NCBI GenBank assembly: GCA_000163695.1
Contig: GG774890.1
Location: forward strand, 56,840-120,839
Length of the DNA stretch: 64,000 nt
Source of the DNA: Bacteroidetes oral taxon 274 str. F0058
GTDB taxonomy: Bacteria; Bacteroidota; Bacteroidia; Bacteroidales; Paludibacteraceae
Direction of reading: 5' to 3'
Position numbers and translations under genes: made by a program. The notes beneath the pieces are model-generated. The model saw only the letters and a program-made list of their open reading frames with translations. It ran no database searches and had not been told where the DNA came from. Below, one piece after another: positions 7,824 through 15,037 of this stretch (the first letter of the stretch is position 1; every line of letters starts with the position of its first letter).

Positions 7824-10772
7824 TTATAGTTCTCCTCCTTTGAAAATCTTCGTCATAGGTACGCGGTTCACCTTGCCGTACTTGCTTTCGATGGCTTTGA
7901 GGTCGATATATTTCGGATTGCCGTGTATGACGATGATAACGGGAGCGTTCTTTATCTTTTCGTTGTAGAACTTCACGATGTTGTCGAATGTCAAATCTTC
8001 GGCTTGTTTGTACCAAGTCTTATTCGGGTCGTCGGTAAAGCCCATCTTCTTAACGGTATTTTCGTAGTAACTACTCTTGCTTCTGAACGGAATGTATCTC
8101 GCTGCCAGCTCAGCTTTTACGGTAGTCTTGATATTGTCTCCGTACGACTTGAACATTGGCATATTCTTGAGTAAGTCCATATAGATGTCGACCACAGTAT
8201 TGACTTTGTCGTTTTGCGTACCTGTCGAGCCCATAAACCAACTTGTCTTATTCATCGGATTCATAGTAGCGACTCCGTATGTATTGTAAGCCAGCGAACG
8301 TTTTTCACGTATTTCGGAGAAACAGATATTGTTGAGTCCGCCTGCTCCGAAGTAACGCGTGAAAGCAGTATAGTCTATGTATTGCGAATTGTCGTAGTTG
8401 CCTATGGGGAAATACATAGTAACTTGTGCCTGCTGAATATCAGTATTGGGCAAGAAATATATTTCGGGTTGCGTGTACGAAACGCGGTCGCGATAAAACT
8501 CGGGCTGTGCCGTCAGGATAGTCTTCTGCGTCGGCACGGTACCTTTGAGTATCTCCGCGACTTCTTCTATCGGCTTCTCGCCCGAATAGTGTACATTTAC
8601 GGGATAAGAGGTCATCTTCTGAATGGCAGCGGTAAGGTCTGAATTGGTAATGAGGAAGTTGTAGCCAGACTGACCCATAAATATCAACTCCTTAGACGGT
8701 ATACGGTCTATAAAACGCGATTGTTCGCCATACTGTATATACTCCATAAGGGCGTAAGAGATTAAGGCAGGCATACGTTTCTCGAACATACGGCTTTGTA
8801 CCGCACTACCCATAACAGCTTCTATCTGTTTGTTATCGAGCTTCGGCATCAGGCAGAGGCGGAATATTATAGGCATTATCTTGTCGAGGTCTCTTTCGTT
8901 ACCCACAACATTGATAATAAACTTATTGTCGGTAATACCTACACTATACGAAGCACCGTGTTTGGAGAGTTCTCTGCGGAGGTCGTTGTTCGACTGGCTC
9001 GGCATAGTACCTGCGTAGTTCATAAGGGTGGCTGCGTACTGGAGTTTCTTGTCGGTATGTGTTCCTACCTGATACTCGAGAGTAAGCGAGAAGATATCGT
9101 TCTTCGGGTTTTTAACATAGAAAAGTTTACCGCCATTGAAGAGATCTTTCGTCTTGATATCGGAGAAGTCGGTAAATTTAGGCGTAGGAGCCTGTACGGG
9201 ATTCTTAACGAAATCTTTGTAATACTGCGAATATTCTTCGTCGGGCATTTCGAGTTTTTCAATTTGTGCCTTATCGAAAAGTTGTATTTTCGGATCTCCC
9301 TCAGAGAACGAAATTGTAAGATAATTACCTGAGAAATATTTGTTTGCTGTTGCCTTAATATCGTCGATAGTGATAGCTTTTATCTTTTCTTCCATATTGA
9401 AATATTCGCTCATCGGGATATTGTAGAGGTACGACTCTGTGGCAAAGTCTATCTTTGAACCCGGATCTTCTGAAATGACCTTAAGCTTTTGCAGGAAACT
9501 TTCCTTTACCGATTGGAAAAGCCAAGCAGGTATCTGTCCGCGTTTGAGCTTGTTTATCTCTGCCATAACGAGTTTTTCGGTAGCAGCGTCGGACTCATAA
9601 GTATATTGGCTTACGTCGAAATAGGGTGAAGCCTGTATGATAATACGTCCACAGTCACGCATCGACATAGAAGAAGCTCCTACTCCCCCGATAGCTCCTT
9701 CCATATTGAGCTTATCGAAGAGACCTATATTGTAGTCGTTGTTGAGGATAGAGAGCATAAAATCTATCTTAAACTCATCGGGATGTCCCTTTTTCACACC
9801 TTCGTAACCCCATACGATAGAAGGCGAGTAGCCGAGTTTTATCTTTATTTTTTCGTTCTTTGTCAGCGGAGTAGGTACGGTAGGCTTGCGTTCGGGGAGT
9901 TTTTTTGCCTGCATTTTGCCGAAAGTCTTTTCTATCAAAGGTTTCACAGCAGCAGGGTCGAAGTTACCATATAGCAGCAGCCCCATATTGTTTGGCACAT
10001 ACCAATCTTCGAAAAACTTAATCATCGGTGTCATACTCGGGTTTTTCAGGTGTTCGGGTGTGCCGATAACTCCGCGAGCGTAGTACGAACCTTTAAATAA
10101 ATGCTCAAACAGAGTCATATATTGTTGGTAGCCTATGTCAGGTGTTCTAAGATTCAACTCTTCGAATACGTTTTCCATTTCTGCTTGGAATTCGCGGAAA
10201 ACGGGGCGTTGGAAGTGGTCGCAATAGAGTTTCAGCCATTTCTCCATCTGATAGGCAGGGAAAGAGTTGTGGTAAACCGTTTGGTCGAAATTGGTATAAG
10301 CGTTCAGTCCTGTACCGCCAATAGCCTGAATAAGCGTAGGATATTCCGAACCTTTACTGATTTTCGACGATGCCACCGAGAGTTCGTTTATCTTTTTTGT
10401 CAGCTCGTCTCTTTTGGCTTTGTCTTTTTTAGGGTCTTTCAGCTTTGCCTTTTCGTCATAGAGCTTGATAATCTGCTCGTACATAGGCTTTTCCTTCGCC
10501 CAGTCGAGAGCACCTATTTCTTGGGTACCCTTGAACAACATGTGTTCGAGATAGTGAGCCAAACCCGTAAAATCTGACGGTTCGTCGATAGAACCTGCTC
10601 TTACGGCAACTTGTCCGTAAACATCGGGTATATCTTTATCAACCCACAGATATACCTTCATACCGTTTTGTAGAGTATATTCCTCGAACCCCTCTTTCAG
10701 ATTGGTCTGAGCAAACACTCCCAAACTAACGGCTGCAAAAGCCATTAACATCAAAAATGTCCTTTTAATCAT
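7824..10772 (-). CDS. Large M16 (pitrilysin-type) zinc metallopeptidase
   Basis: The 982-residue protein begins with a signal peptide (MIKRTFLMLMAFAAVSLGVFAQ) and is probably periplasmic. The first M16 domain carries the inverted zinc motif HYLEH at 73-77, within GLAHYLEHMLFKGT; the distal glutamate ligand is probably in EMENVFEELN. Lysine-rich segment 105-130 follows, then four M16-type domains; the C-terminal pair lacks the zinc motif, as usual. It should degrade peptides that fit its closed chamber. It is a single gene with its own promoter (10824-10831) and terminator, and looks complete. Confidence 0.92.
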   Translation of the reverse strand: MIKRTFLMLMAFAAVSLGVFAQTNLKEGFEEYTLQNGMKVYLWVDKDIPDVYGQVAVRAGSIDEPSDFTGLAHYLEHMLFKGTQEIGALDWAKEKPMYEQIIKLYDEKAKLKDPKKDKAKRDELTKKINELSVASSKISKGSEYPTLIQAIGGTGLNAYTNFDQTVYHNSFPAYQMEKWLKLYCDHFQRPVFREFQAEMENVFEELNLRTPDIGYQQYMTLFEHLFKGSYYARGVIGTPEHLKNPSMTPMIKFFEDWYVPNNMGLLLYGNFDPAAVKPLIEKTFGKMQAKKLPERKPTVPTPLTKNEKIKIKLGYSPSIVWGYEGVKKGHPDEFKIDFMLSILNNDYNIGLFDKLNMEGAIGGVGASSMSMRDCGRIIIQASPYFDVSQYTYESDAATEKLVMAEINKLKRGQIPAWLFQSVKESFLQKLKVISEDPGSKIDFATESYLYNIPMSEYFNMEEKIKAITIDDIKATANKYFSGNYLTISFSEGDPKIQLFDKAQIEKLEMPDEEYSQYYKDFVKNPVQAPTPKFTDFSDIKTKDLFNGGKLFYVKNPKNDIFSLTLEYQVGTHTDKKLQYAATLMNYAGTMPSQSNNDLRRELSKHGASYSVGITDNKFIINVVGNERDLDKIMPIIFRLCLMPKLDNKQIEAVMGSAVQSRMFEKRMPALISYALMEYIQYGEQSRFIDRIPSKELIFMGQSGYNFLITNSDLTAAIQKMTSYPVNVHYSGEKPIEEVAEILKGTVPTQKTILTAQPEFYRDRVSYTQPEIYFLPNTDIQQAQVTMYFPIGNYDNSQYIDYTAFTRYFGAGGLNNICFSEIREKRSLAYNTYGVATMNPMNKTSWFMGSTGTQNDKVNTVVDIYMDLLKNMPMFKSYGDNIKTTVKAELAARYIPFRSKSSYYENTVKKMGFTDDPNKTWYKQAEDLTFDNIVKFYNEKIKNAPVIIVIHGNPKYIDLKAIESKYGKVNRVPMTKIFKGGEL

Positions 10773-10823
10773 AATTTTGTATTATATTTTATTTAGTTTA
10801 AATTTACTAATCTATAAGCGTGC

Positions 10824-10831
10824 AAAGATAA
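10824..10831 (-). promoter_or_regulatory. Promoter -7 element of the M16 peptidase gene
   Basis: TATCTTTG on the leftward strand, about 50 bp before the ATG at 10772. Confidence 0.6.
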
Positions 10832-10904
10832 TAAATTATTTTTTTATACAATATCGGCAGACATTTGTTTCCGAGATAATAATTTGTTTTCCAAAATAAA
10901 AAAA

Positions 10905-10924
10905 GAATCTCTTGCGGGAGATTC
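10905..10924 (-). terminator. Intrinsic terminator of rpsJ
   Basis: Stem GAATCTC/GAGATTC with a 6-nt loop, flanked by A7 and T-rich runs, so it can work in both directions. It lies 37 bp after the rpsJ stop and shows that rpsJ transcription ends here. Confidence 0.85.
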
Positions 10925-10961
10925 CTTTCTTTTTTTGTCGTTAAAAAACTTCGATAGTATT

Positions 10962-11270
10962 TCAGACTTTGATTTCTACCGAAACACCGCTCGGCAGCTC
11001 GAGCTTCATCAGAGCATCTACTACTTGCGATGTAGACGAATAGATGTCTATCAGACGTTTGTACGACGAAAGTTCAAACTGTTCGCGAGACTTTTTGTTG
11101 ACGAAAGTAGAGCGGTTTACGGTAAAAATCCTTTTGTGTGTAGGCAACGGAATCGGTCCGCTTACTGCTGCACCTGTGGCTTTTGCCGTTTTCACGATTT
11201 TCTCTGCCGACTTATCAACCAAATTGTAGTCGTACGATTTCAGTTTGATTCTGATTTTTTGTTGACTCAT
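10962..11270 (-). CDS. rpsJ: 30S ribosomal protein S10 (NusE)
   Basis: I start at the ATG at 11270 (MSQQKIRIKLKSYDYNLVD), giving 102 residues, the normal S10 length; the 17-residue extension upstream is not part of the family. The sequence covers the whole S10 fold, including the loop GPIPLPTHKRIFTVNRS that inserts into the 30S head. S10 also pairs with NusB in antitermination. It is unusual that the gene is alone. In Bacteroidetes rpsJ normally follows fusA and leads the S10 operon (rplC, rplD and so on). Here it has its own promoter and terminator and unrelated neighbours. Confidence 0.96.
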   Translation of the reverse strand: MSQQKIRIKLKSYDYNLVDKSAEKIVKTAKATGAAVSGPIPLPTHKRIFTVNRSTFVNKKSREQFELSSYKRLIDIYSSTSQVVDALMKLELPSGVSVEIKV

Positions 11271-11303
11271 AAAATAATATATTTTTATTAAAGTTACTAA
11301 TGT

Positions 11304-11335
11304 GTTGAAGTTAAGAGTCATTCGCTAACCTCAAC
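11304..11335 (-). promoter_or_regulatory. Hairpin in the rpsJ 5' leader
   Basis: GTTGAAGTTA (11304-11313) pairs with TAACCTCAAC (11326-11335) apart from one A/C mismatch, with a 12-nt loop. It lies between the rpsJ promoter and start codon, where leader structures that autoregulate ribosomal-protein genes occur. No function is proven. Confidence 0.4.
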
Positions 11336-11353
11336 AATGAAAAATACAGGCGG

Positions 11354-11361
11354 CAAAGGTA
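11354..11361 (-). promoter_or_regulatory. Promoter -7 element of rpsJ
   Basis: TACCTTTG on the leftward strand, 84 bp before the rpsJ ATG. The predicted leader is about 75 nt. The 11271-11626 gap holds only this promoter, the leader hairpin and the divergent hydrogenase promoter. Confidence 0.65.
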
Positions 11362-11547
11362 ATAATTTTTTTCGAAACACAAACATTCGCTACGAATAGT
11401 TCACGACGATATTCGGTTTTCGAGGGCAATAAATAAATTTTTATTGTCTTCGAGGCATCGTCTACGGAGTAGTTTGTTTTGGATACTCCTATACGGCACG
11501 GAGAGACCGATAGCCGATTTTCGATTGGCGGTTTCAGATTTTCTTTG

Positions 11548-11555
11548 TACCTTTG
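11548..11555 (+). promoter_or_regulatory. Promoter -7 element of the hydrogenase operon
   Basis: TACCTTTG on the + strand, about 70 bp before the hydrogenase ATG at 11627. Confidence 0.6.
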
Positions 11556-11626
11556 CAGACTTTTTCTGAGATGGGTTTTATACTCGGAATAAGACAACAA
11601 AAAAATATAAAAATAATACTATCACT

Positions 11627-13102
11627 ATGGCATTTTCAAACAACGTTATGATTGTTCGTCATAAACTGTTGGCAGACCTCGTAAGGCTCTGGAAAGACGA
11701 ACAACTTGTAGAAAAAATCGACAGACTTCCATTAGAACTGAGTCCTAAGAAATCGAAACCTCTGGGGCGGTGTTGCGTCCACAAAGAGAGAGCGGTATGG
11801 AAGTACAAGACCTTCCCTCTGCTGGGTTTCGATATGGACGATGAGAAAGACGAACTGACTCCTCTGTCTGCCTATGCCCGACAGGCTCTCGACAGACGAG
11901 AACGCTTAAAAGAAAACATCCTCTGCGTCATAGACGAGGCGTGCTCTTCGTGCGTGCAAATAAACTACGAAATAACCAATCTCTGTAAGGGTTGCGTAGC
12001 CCGCGGCTGCTACACCAATTGTCCGAAAAATGCGGTACACTTCCAGAAAAACGGTCAGGCTCAGATAGACCACGACGCTTGCATTAGTTGCGGTATATGT
12101 CACCAAAGTTGTCCGTATCACGCAATAGTTTATATTCCTGTTCCTTGCGAGGAGTCTTGTCCTGTGAAGGCAATCAGTAAAGATGAGTTCGGTATAGAGC
12201 ATATCGACGAAAGCAAATGTATATATTGCGGTAAATGTATTAATGCTTGTCCTTTTGGTGCCATCTTCGAAATATCGCAAGTATTCGACATACTCGAAGG
12301 TATCCGTCGTGGCGAAAAGATGGTGGCTATCATAGCTCCGTCGATTCTCGGACAATTCAAGACCACGATAGAGCAGGTTTACGGGGCATTCCGACAGATT
12401 GGTTTTGCCGATGTGATAGAAGTTGCCGAGGGTGCTATGAGTACCGTCAGCCACGAGGCACACGAATTGCTCGAAAAACTCGAAGAGGGTCAGTCGTTTA
12501 TGACTACCTCGTGTTGCCCGTCGTATATAGAGCTTACCGAGAAACATCTGAAAGACCTCAAACCATACGTCTCTTCCACAGGGTCGCCTATGTACTATGC
12601 TGCCCGTATAGCCAAAGAGCAACACCCCGACGCCAAGATAGTGTTCGTGGGTCCCTGTGTGGGTAAACGCAAAGAAGCCCGCCGCGACGAAGCGGTAGAT
12701 ATGGTGCTTACATTCGAAGAGATAGGCTCCATCTTCGATGGGCTCGATATAAAAATAGAAGAAGCTCCTCAATTCAGGATAGCGACCGACTCCGTACGCG
12801 AGGCACACGGCTTTGCCATTGCAGGCGGCGTAGCAGGGGCTGTCAAATCGTACCTCAAAGTACGTGGTAAAGACCAACAGGTGATAGATATTAATATATC
12901 AGACCTCAACAAGAAGAATATCGCTTTGCTCAGAGCTAGCGCAAGGTCGGGCAAAGCCAACGGCAACTTCATTGAGGTGATGGCCTGCCCGGGCGGTTGT
13001 ATAACGGGACCCAGTGCATACAACGACGTTACATCAGGACGAAAACAGATAGACAGAGAGCTGCTCAAGATAGAGAAGACCTATGAAACGGTTGGTCTAT
13101 AA
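11627..13102 (+). CDS. [FeFe] hydrogenase, ferredoxin-domain containing (group B-like)
   Basis: The 491-residue protein has a cysteine-rich N-terminus, then two [4Fe-4S] ferredoxin motifs (Cys152/155/158/162 and 198/201/204/208). The H-cluster domain carries L1 TSCCPS at 294-299, L2 GPCVGK around 342-347 and L3 EVMACPGGC at 450-458. These hold the [4Fe-4S]-[2Fe] H-cluster that interconverts protons and H2. The cysteine-rich N-terminus and the non-canonical L1/L2 (no PxW, no MPC) resemble the poorly studied group B enzymes rather than classical HydA. It is cytoplasmic; the partner is probably ferredoxin. It overlaps hydE by 20 bp, so the two are translationally linked. No selenocysteine and no frameshift seen. 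Confidence 0.92.
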   Translation: MAFSNNVMIVRHKLLADLVRLWKDEQLVEKIDRLPLELSPKKSKPLGRCCVHKERAVWKYKTFPLLGFDMDDEKDELTPLSAYARQALDRRERLKENILCVIDEACSSCVQINYEITNLCKGCVARGCYTNCPKNAVHFQKNGQAQIDHDACISCGICHQSCPYHAIVYIPVPCEESCPVKAISKDEFGIEHIDESKCIYCGKCINACPFGAIFEISQVFDILEGIRRGEKMVAIIAPSILGQFKTTIEQVYGAFRQIGFADVIEVAEGAMSTVSHEAHELLEKLEEGQSFMTTSCCPSYIELTEKHLKDLKPYVSSTGSPMYYAARIAKEQHPDAKIVFVGPCVGKRKEARRDEAVDMVLTFEEIGSIFDGLDIKIEEAPQFRIATDSVREAHGFAIAGGVAGAVKSYLKVRGKDQQVIDINISDLNKKNIALLRASARSGKANGNFIEVMACPGGCITGPSAYNDVTSGRKQIDRELLKIEKTYETVGL

Positions 13103-14132
13103 GCTGAAAAAGGATAGAACTCTTCTTGCCGAAGAGTTCTACTCTCTTTTGGCTGGGTACGACGAAGAGACACTGAGTTGTATCAACAGAGAGGCACGCG
13201 AGGTGAGCCTCAGCCGTTTCGGGAACAAGATATACATACGCGGACTTATAGAGATAAGCAATTGCTGTAAGAACGATTGTTATTACTGCGGTATCCGCAA
13301 GAGCAACCGCAATATAGAGCGTTACAGATTGCAGGAGGATAGCATTATAGGGTGTTGTGCCGACGGGTACGAACTCGGCTTCCGTACCTTTGTCTTGCAA
13401 GGCGGCGAAGATCCTGCCATATCCGACGACCGACTGGAGGCAATCGTGGCACGTATACGACGACAATTCCCCGACTGCGCCATAACGCTATCTTTGGGCG
13501 AAAAAAGCAAAGAGACGTACCGACGTCTGTTCGAGGCGGGAGCAAACCGCTATCTACTGAGGCACGAGACCTACAGCAAGGCTCACTATCGGGAGCTTCA
13601 CCCGTCGGAAATGTCTTACGACAACCGTATAGAGTGTATCGGTGCGCTCAAAGAAATAGGTTTCCAGACAGGGACGGGCATTATGGTGGGTAGTCCGCAT
13701 CAGACGATAGATAATCTCATAGAGGATATACTGTTTATCCGTCGGCTGCAACCTGAAATGATAGGCATAGGTCCTTTTATCCCTCATAGCGATACGCCTT
13801 TTGCACAGTATGAATCGGGTACGATGGAGCTTACCCTGCTGCTGCTCTCGATATTTCGCCTGATGCACCCGACGGCACTGATACCGGCTACAACGGCATT
13901 GGCGACGCTTGCACCCGACGGCAGACTGAGAGGGATACTCGCCGGAGCTAACGTAGTGATGCCCAACCTATCGCCAAAAGACGACAGAGTGAAATACTCT
14001 CTGTACGACAACAAAGCAACGCTTGGAGCAGAAGCCGCCGAAGGACTGTCGCTGCTCGCGGAGCAACTCGCAGGGATAGGATACGAAATATCGTTCGAGC
14101 GAGGCGATTTTGAGAGCGATGTAAAGATGTGA
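13083..14132 (+). CDS. hydE: [FeFe] hydrogenase maturase HydE (radical SAM)
   Basis: The 349-residue TIM-barrel radical-SAM protein has Cys62, Cys66 and Cys69 (CKNDCYYC) for the cluster that cleaves SAM. HydE processes the HydG product toward the bridging dithiomethylamine-containing di-iron subcluster. It begins inside the end of the hydrogenase gene. The last 21 codons or so (from 14061) are duplicated at 14931, beyond the HEPN gene. The two ends differ: the present gene ends ...GDFESDVKM, the downstream remnant ...GGFESDI. The 3' end may therefore have been replaced when foreign DNA entered. Confidence 0.93.
   Translation: MKRLVYKLKKDRTLLAEEFYSLLAGYDEETLSCINREAREVSLSRFGNKIYIRGLIEISNCCKNDCYYCGIRKSNRNIERYRLQEDSIIGCCADGYELGFRTFVLQGGEDPAISDDRLEAIVARIRRQFPDCAITLSLGEKSKETYRRLFEAGANRYLLRHETYSKAHYRELHPSEMSYDNRIECIGALKEIGFQTGTGIMVGSPHQTIDNLIEDILFIRRLQPEMIGIGPFIPHSDTPFAQYESGTMELTLLLLSIFRLMHPTALIPATTALATLAPDGRLRGILAGANVVMPNLSPKDDRVKYSLYDNKATLGAEAAEGLSLLAEQLAGIGYEISFERGDFESDVKM
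14061..14123 (+). repeat. Direct repeat copy 1 (3' end of hydE)
   Basis: These 63 bp match 14931-14993 at 56 positions, with 30 consecutive identical bases (14071-14100). The copies are exactly 870 bp apart and bracket the HEPN gene. Confidence 0.95.
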
Positions 14133-14236
14133 ATAATAGTTTTTTAGAAGCGACTGCAGTAATCAAAATTTATAATTAACTTTGCTTGAATTTATAAGCA
14201 AACATAAGTATAACTAATCTTGAACTAATAATAAAC

Positions 14237-14902
14237 ATGGTAAAAGACGATTTAATAAAAAGAATTGACCAATTATTGATACAAGGACAAAATGTCCTTT
14301 CAACAAAGAAATCTGCTGACCTTATTCCTGATTACGTTGATAAAGGGCTTCTAAAAGGATTTAGAGCAAAGTCTTTATCTTTCATTAAATACCTATATGG
14401 AGAGTCGCACCCCTATTTTAAAGAATTCGACGAATGCGTAAAAGGACAAGCATATTATGAAACTGAAAGTGGAATTAATATTTTAATCGCAATAAAAAAT
14501 GAAATTGAAAACGATTGGTTGATCTCATTTAAGCAAATGGTTTCCGCAGAAATCTTTTCAGACTTTTTTGAAATGAGTAAGTATTTATTAGACTTAAAAT
14601 ACAAAGACCCTGCAGCTGTTATGATAGGGTCAGTCCTTGAGGAGCATTTAAGATTGTTGTGCAGGAATAATTCTATTGATATTACTTATTTGAAAAATGG
14701 AGATACAATTCCTAAAAAAGCTGATACTTTGAATGCTGATTTAGCAAAAGCAGGAGTATATGGAGTTTTAGAACAAAAGAACATCACAGCTTGGTTGGAT
14801 TTACGAAATCGTGCAGCACATGGGAAATATGGTGAGTATAATCAGGAACAAGTAGAATTAATGTATCAGGGAGTATTGAATTTTATTATAAAATTTAAAT
14901 GA
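14237..14902 (+). CDS. HEPN-domain protein inserted in the hydrogenase operon
   Basis: The 221-residue protein is not a hydrogenase gene. Its C-terminal half is an all-helical region (DPAAVMIGSVLEEHLRLLC) ending in LRNRAAHGKYGEY, which contains the R-x4-H signature of HEPN domains (RNRAAH). HEPN proteins are often ribonucleases in toxin-antitoxin, abortive-infection or other defence modules, but some are inactive. The N-terminal half (KSADLIPDYVDKGLL) is not recognised. The gene is visibly AT-richer than hydE and hydG, has its own 100-bp AT-rich upstream region, and is bracketed by a duplicated hydE end. Its stop overlaps the start of a truncated second frame (ATGA), so it is probably the first gene of a captured two-gene module. 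No signal peptide or membrane helix. Confidence 0.75.
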   Translation: MVKDDLIKRIDQLLIQGQNVLSTKKSADLIPDYVDKGLLKGFRAKSLSFIKYLYGESHPYFKEFDECVKGQAYYETESGINILIAIKNEIENDWLISFKQMVSAEIFSDFFEMSKYLLDLKYKDPAAVMIGSVLEEHLRLLCRNNSIDITYLKNGDTIPKKADTLNADLAKAGVYGVLEQKNITAWLDLRNRAAHGKYGEYNQEQVELMYQGVLNFIIKFK

Positions 14903-14949
14903 CTCATAATAATCCTGAAGATTGGTTACCGAGCAAATGGCAGGGATAG
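14899..14949 (+). pseudogene. Truncated start of a second cargo gene after the HEPN gene
   Basis: An ATG overlapping the HEPN stop (ATGA at 14899-14902) opens a 16-codon frame reading MTHNNPEDWLPSKWQG. It runs into the hydE remnant and stops at TAG 14947-14949. The overlap is typical of a translationally coupled operon partner. The first 14 codons precede the identical core of the repeat, so the frame looks like a gene start cut off at the junction. Alternatively it is a chance frame. Confidence 0.5.
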
Positions 14950-14993
14950 GATACGAAATATCGTTCGAGCGTGGCGGCTTTGAGAGTGATATA
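14931..14993 (+). repeat. Direct repeat copy 2 (hydE 3'-end remnant)
   Basis: In the hydE frame this copy encodes EQMAGIGYEISFERGG, then FESDI and a TAA stop. It still reads as a complete hydE C-terminus without a gene attached and is followed 40 bp later by hydG. This suggests it is the original end of hydE, separated from its gene by the insertion. Confidence 0.9.
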
Positions 14994-15037
14994 TAAATAA
15001 TCAATTGTAAAAAAAACTATAACAAACAGTATATAAA

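Noticed and set aside
11331..11600. 89-codon leftward frame upstream of rpsJ
   Set aside because: It contains the rpsJ promoter element and part of its leader and covers the divergent hydrogenase promoter.
11906..12877. Long open frame antisense to the hydrogenase gene (323 codons)
   Set aside because: Opposite a certain gene, no recognisable fold, no promoter; a codon-bias shadow.
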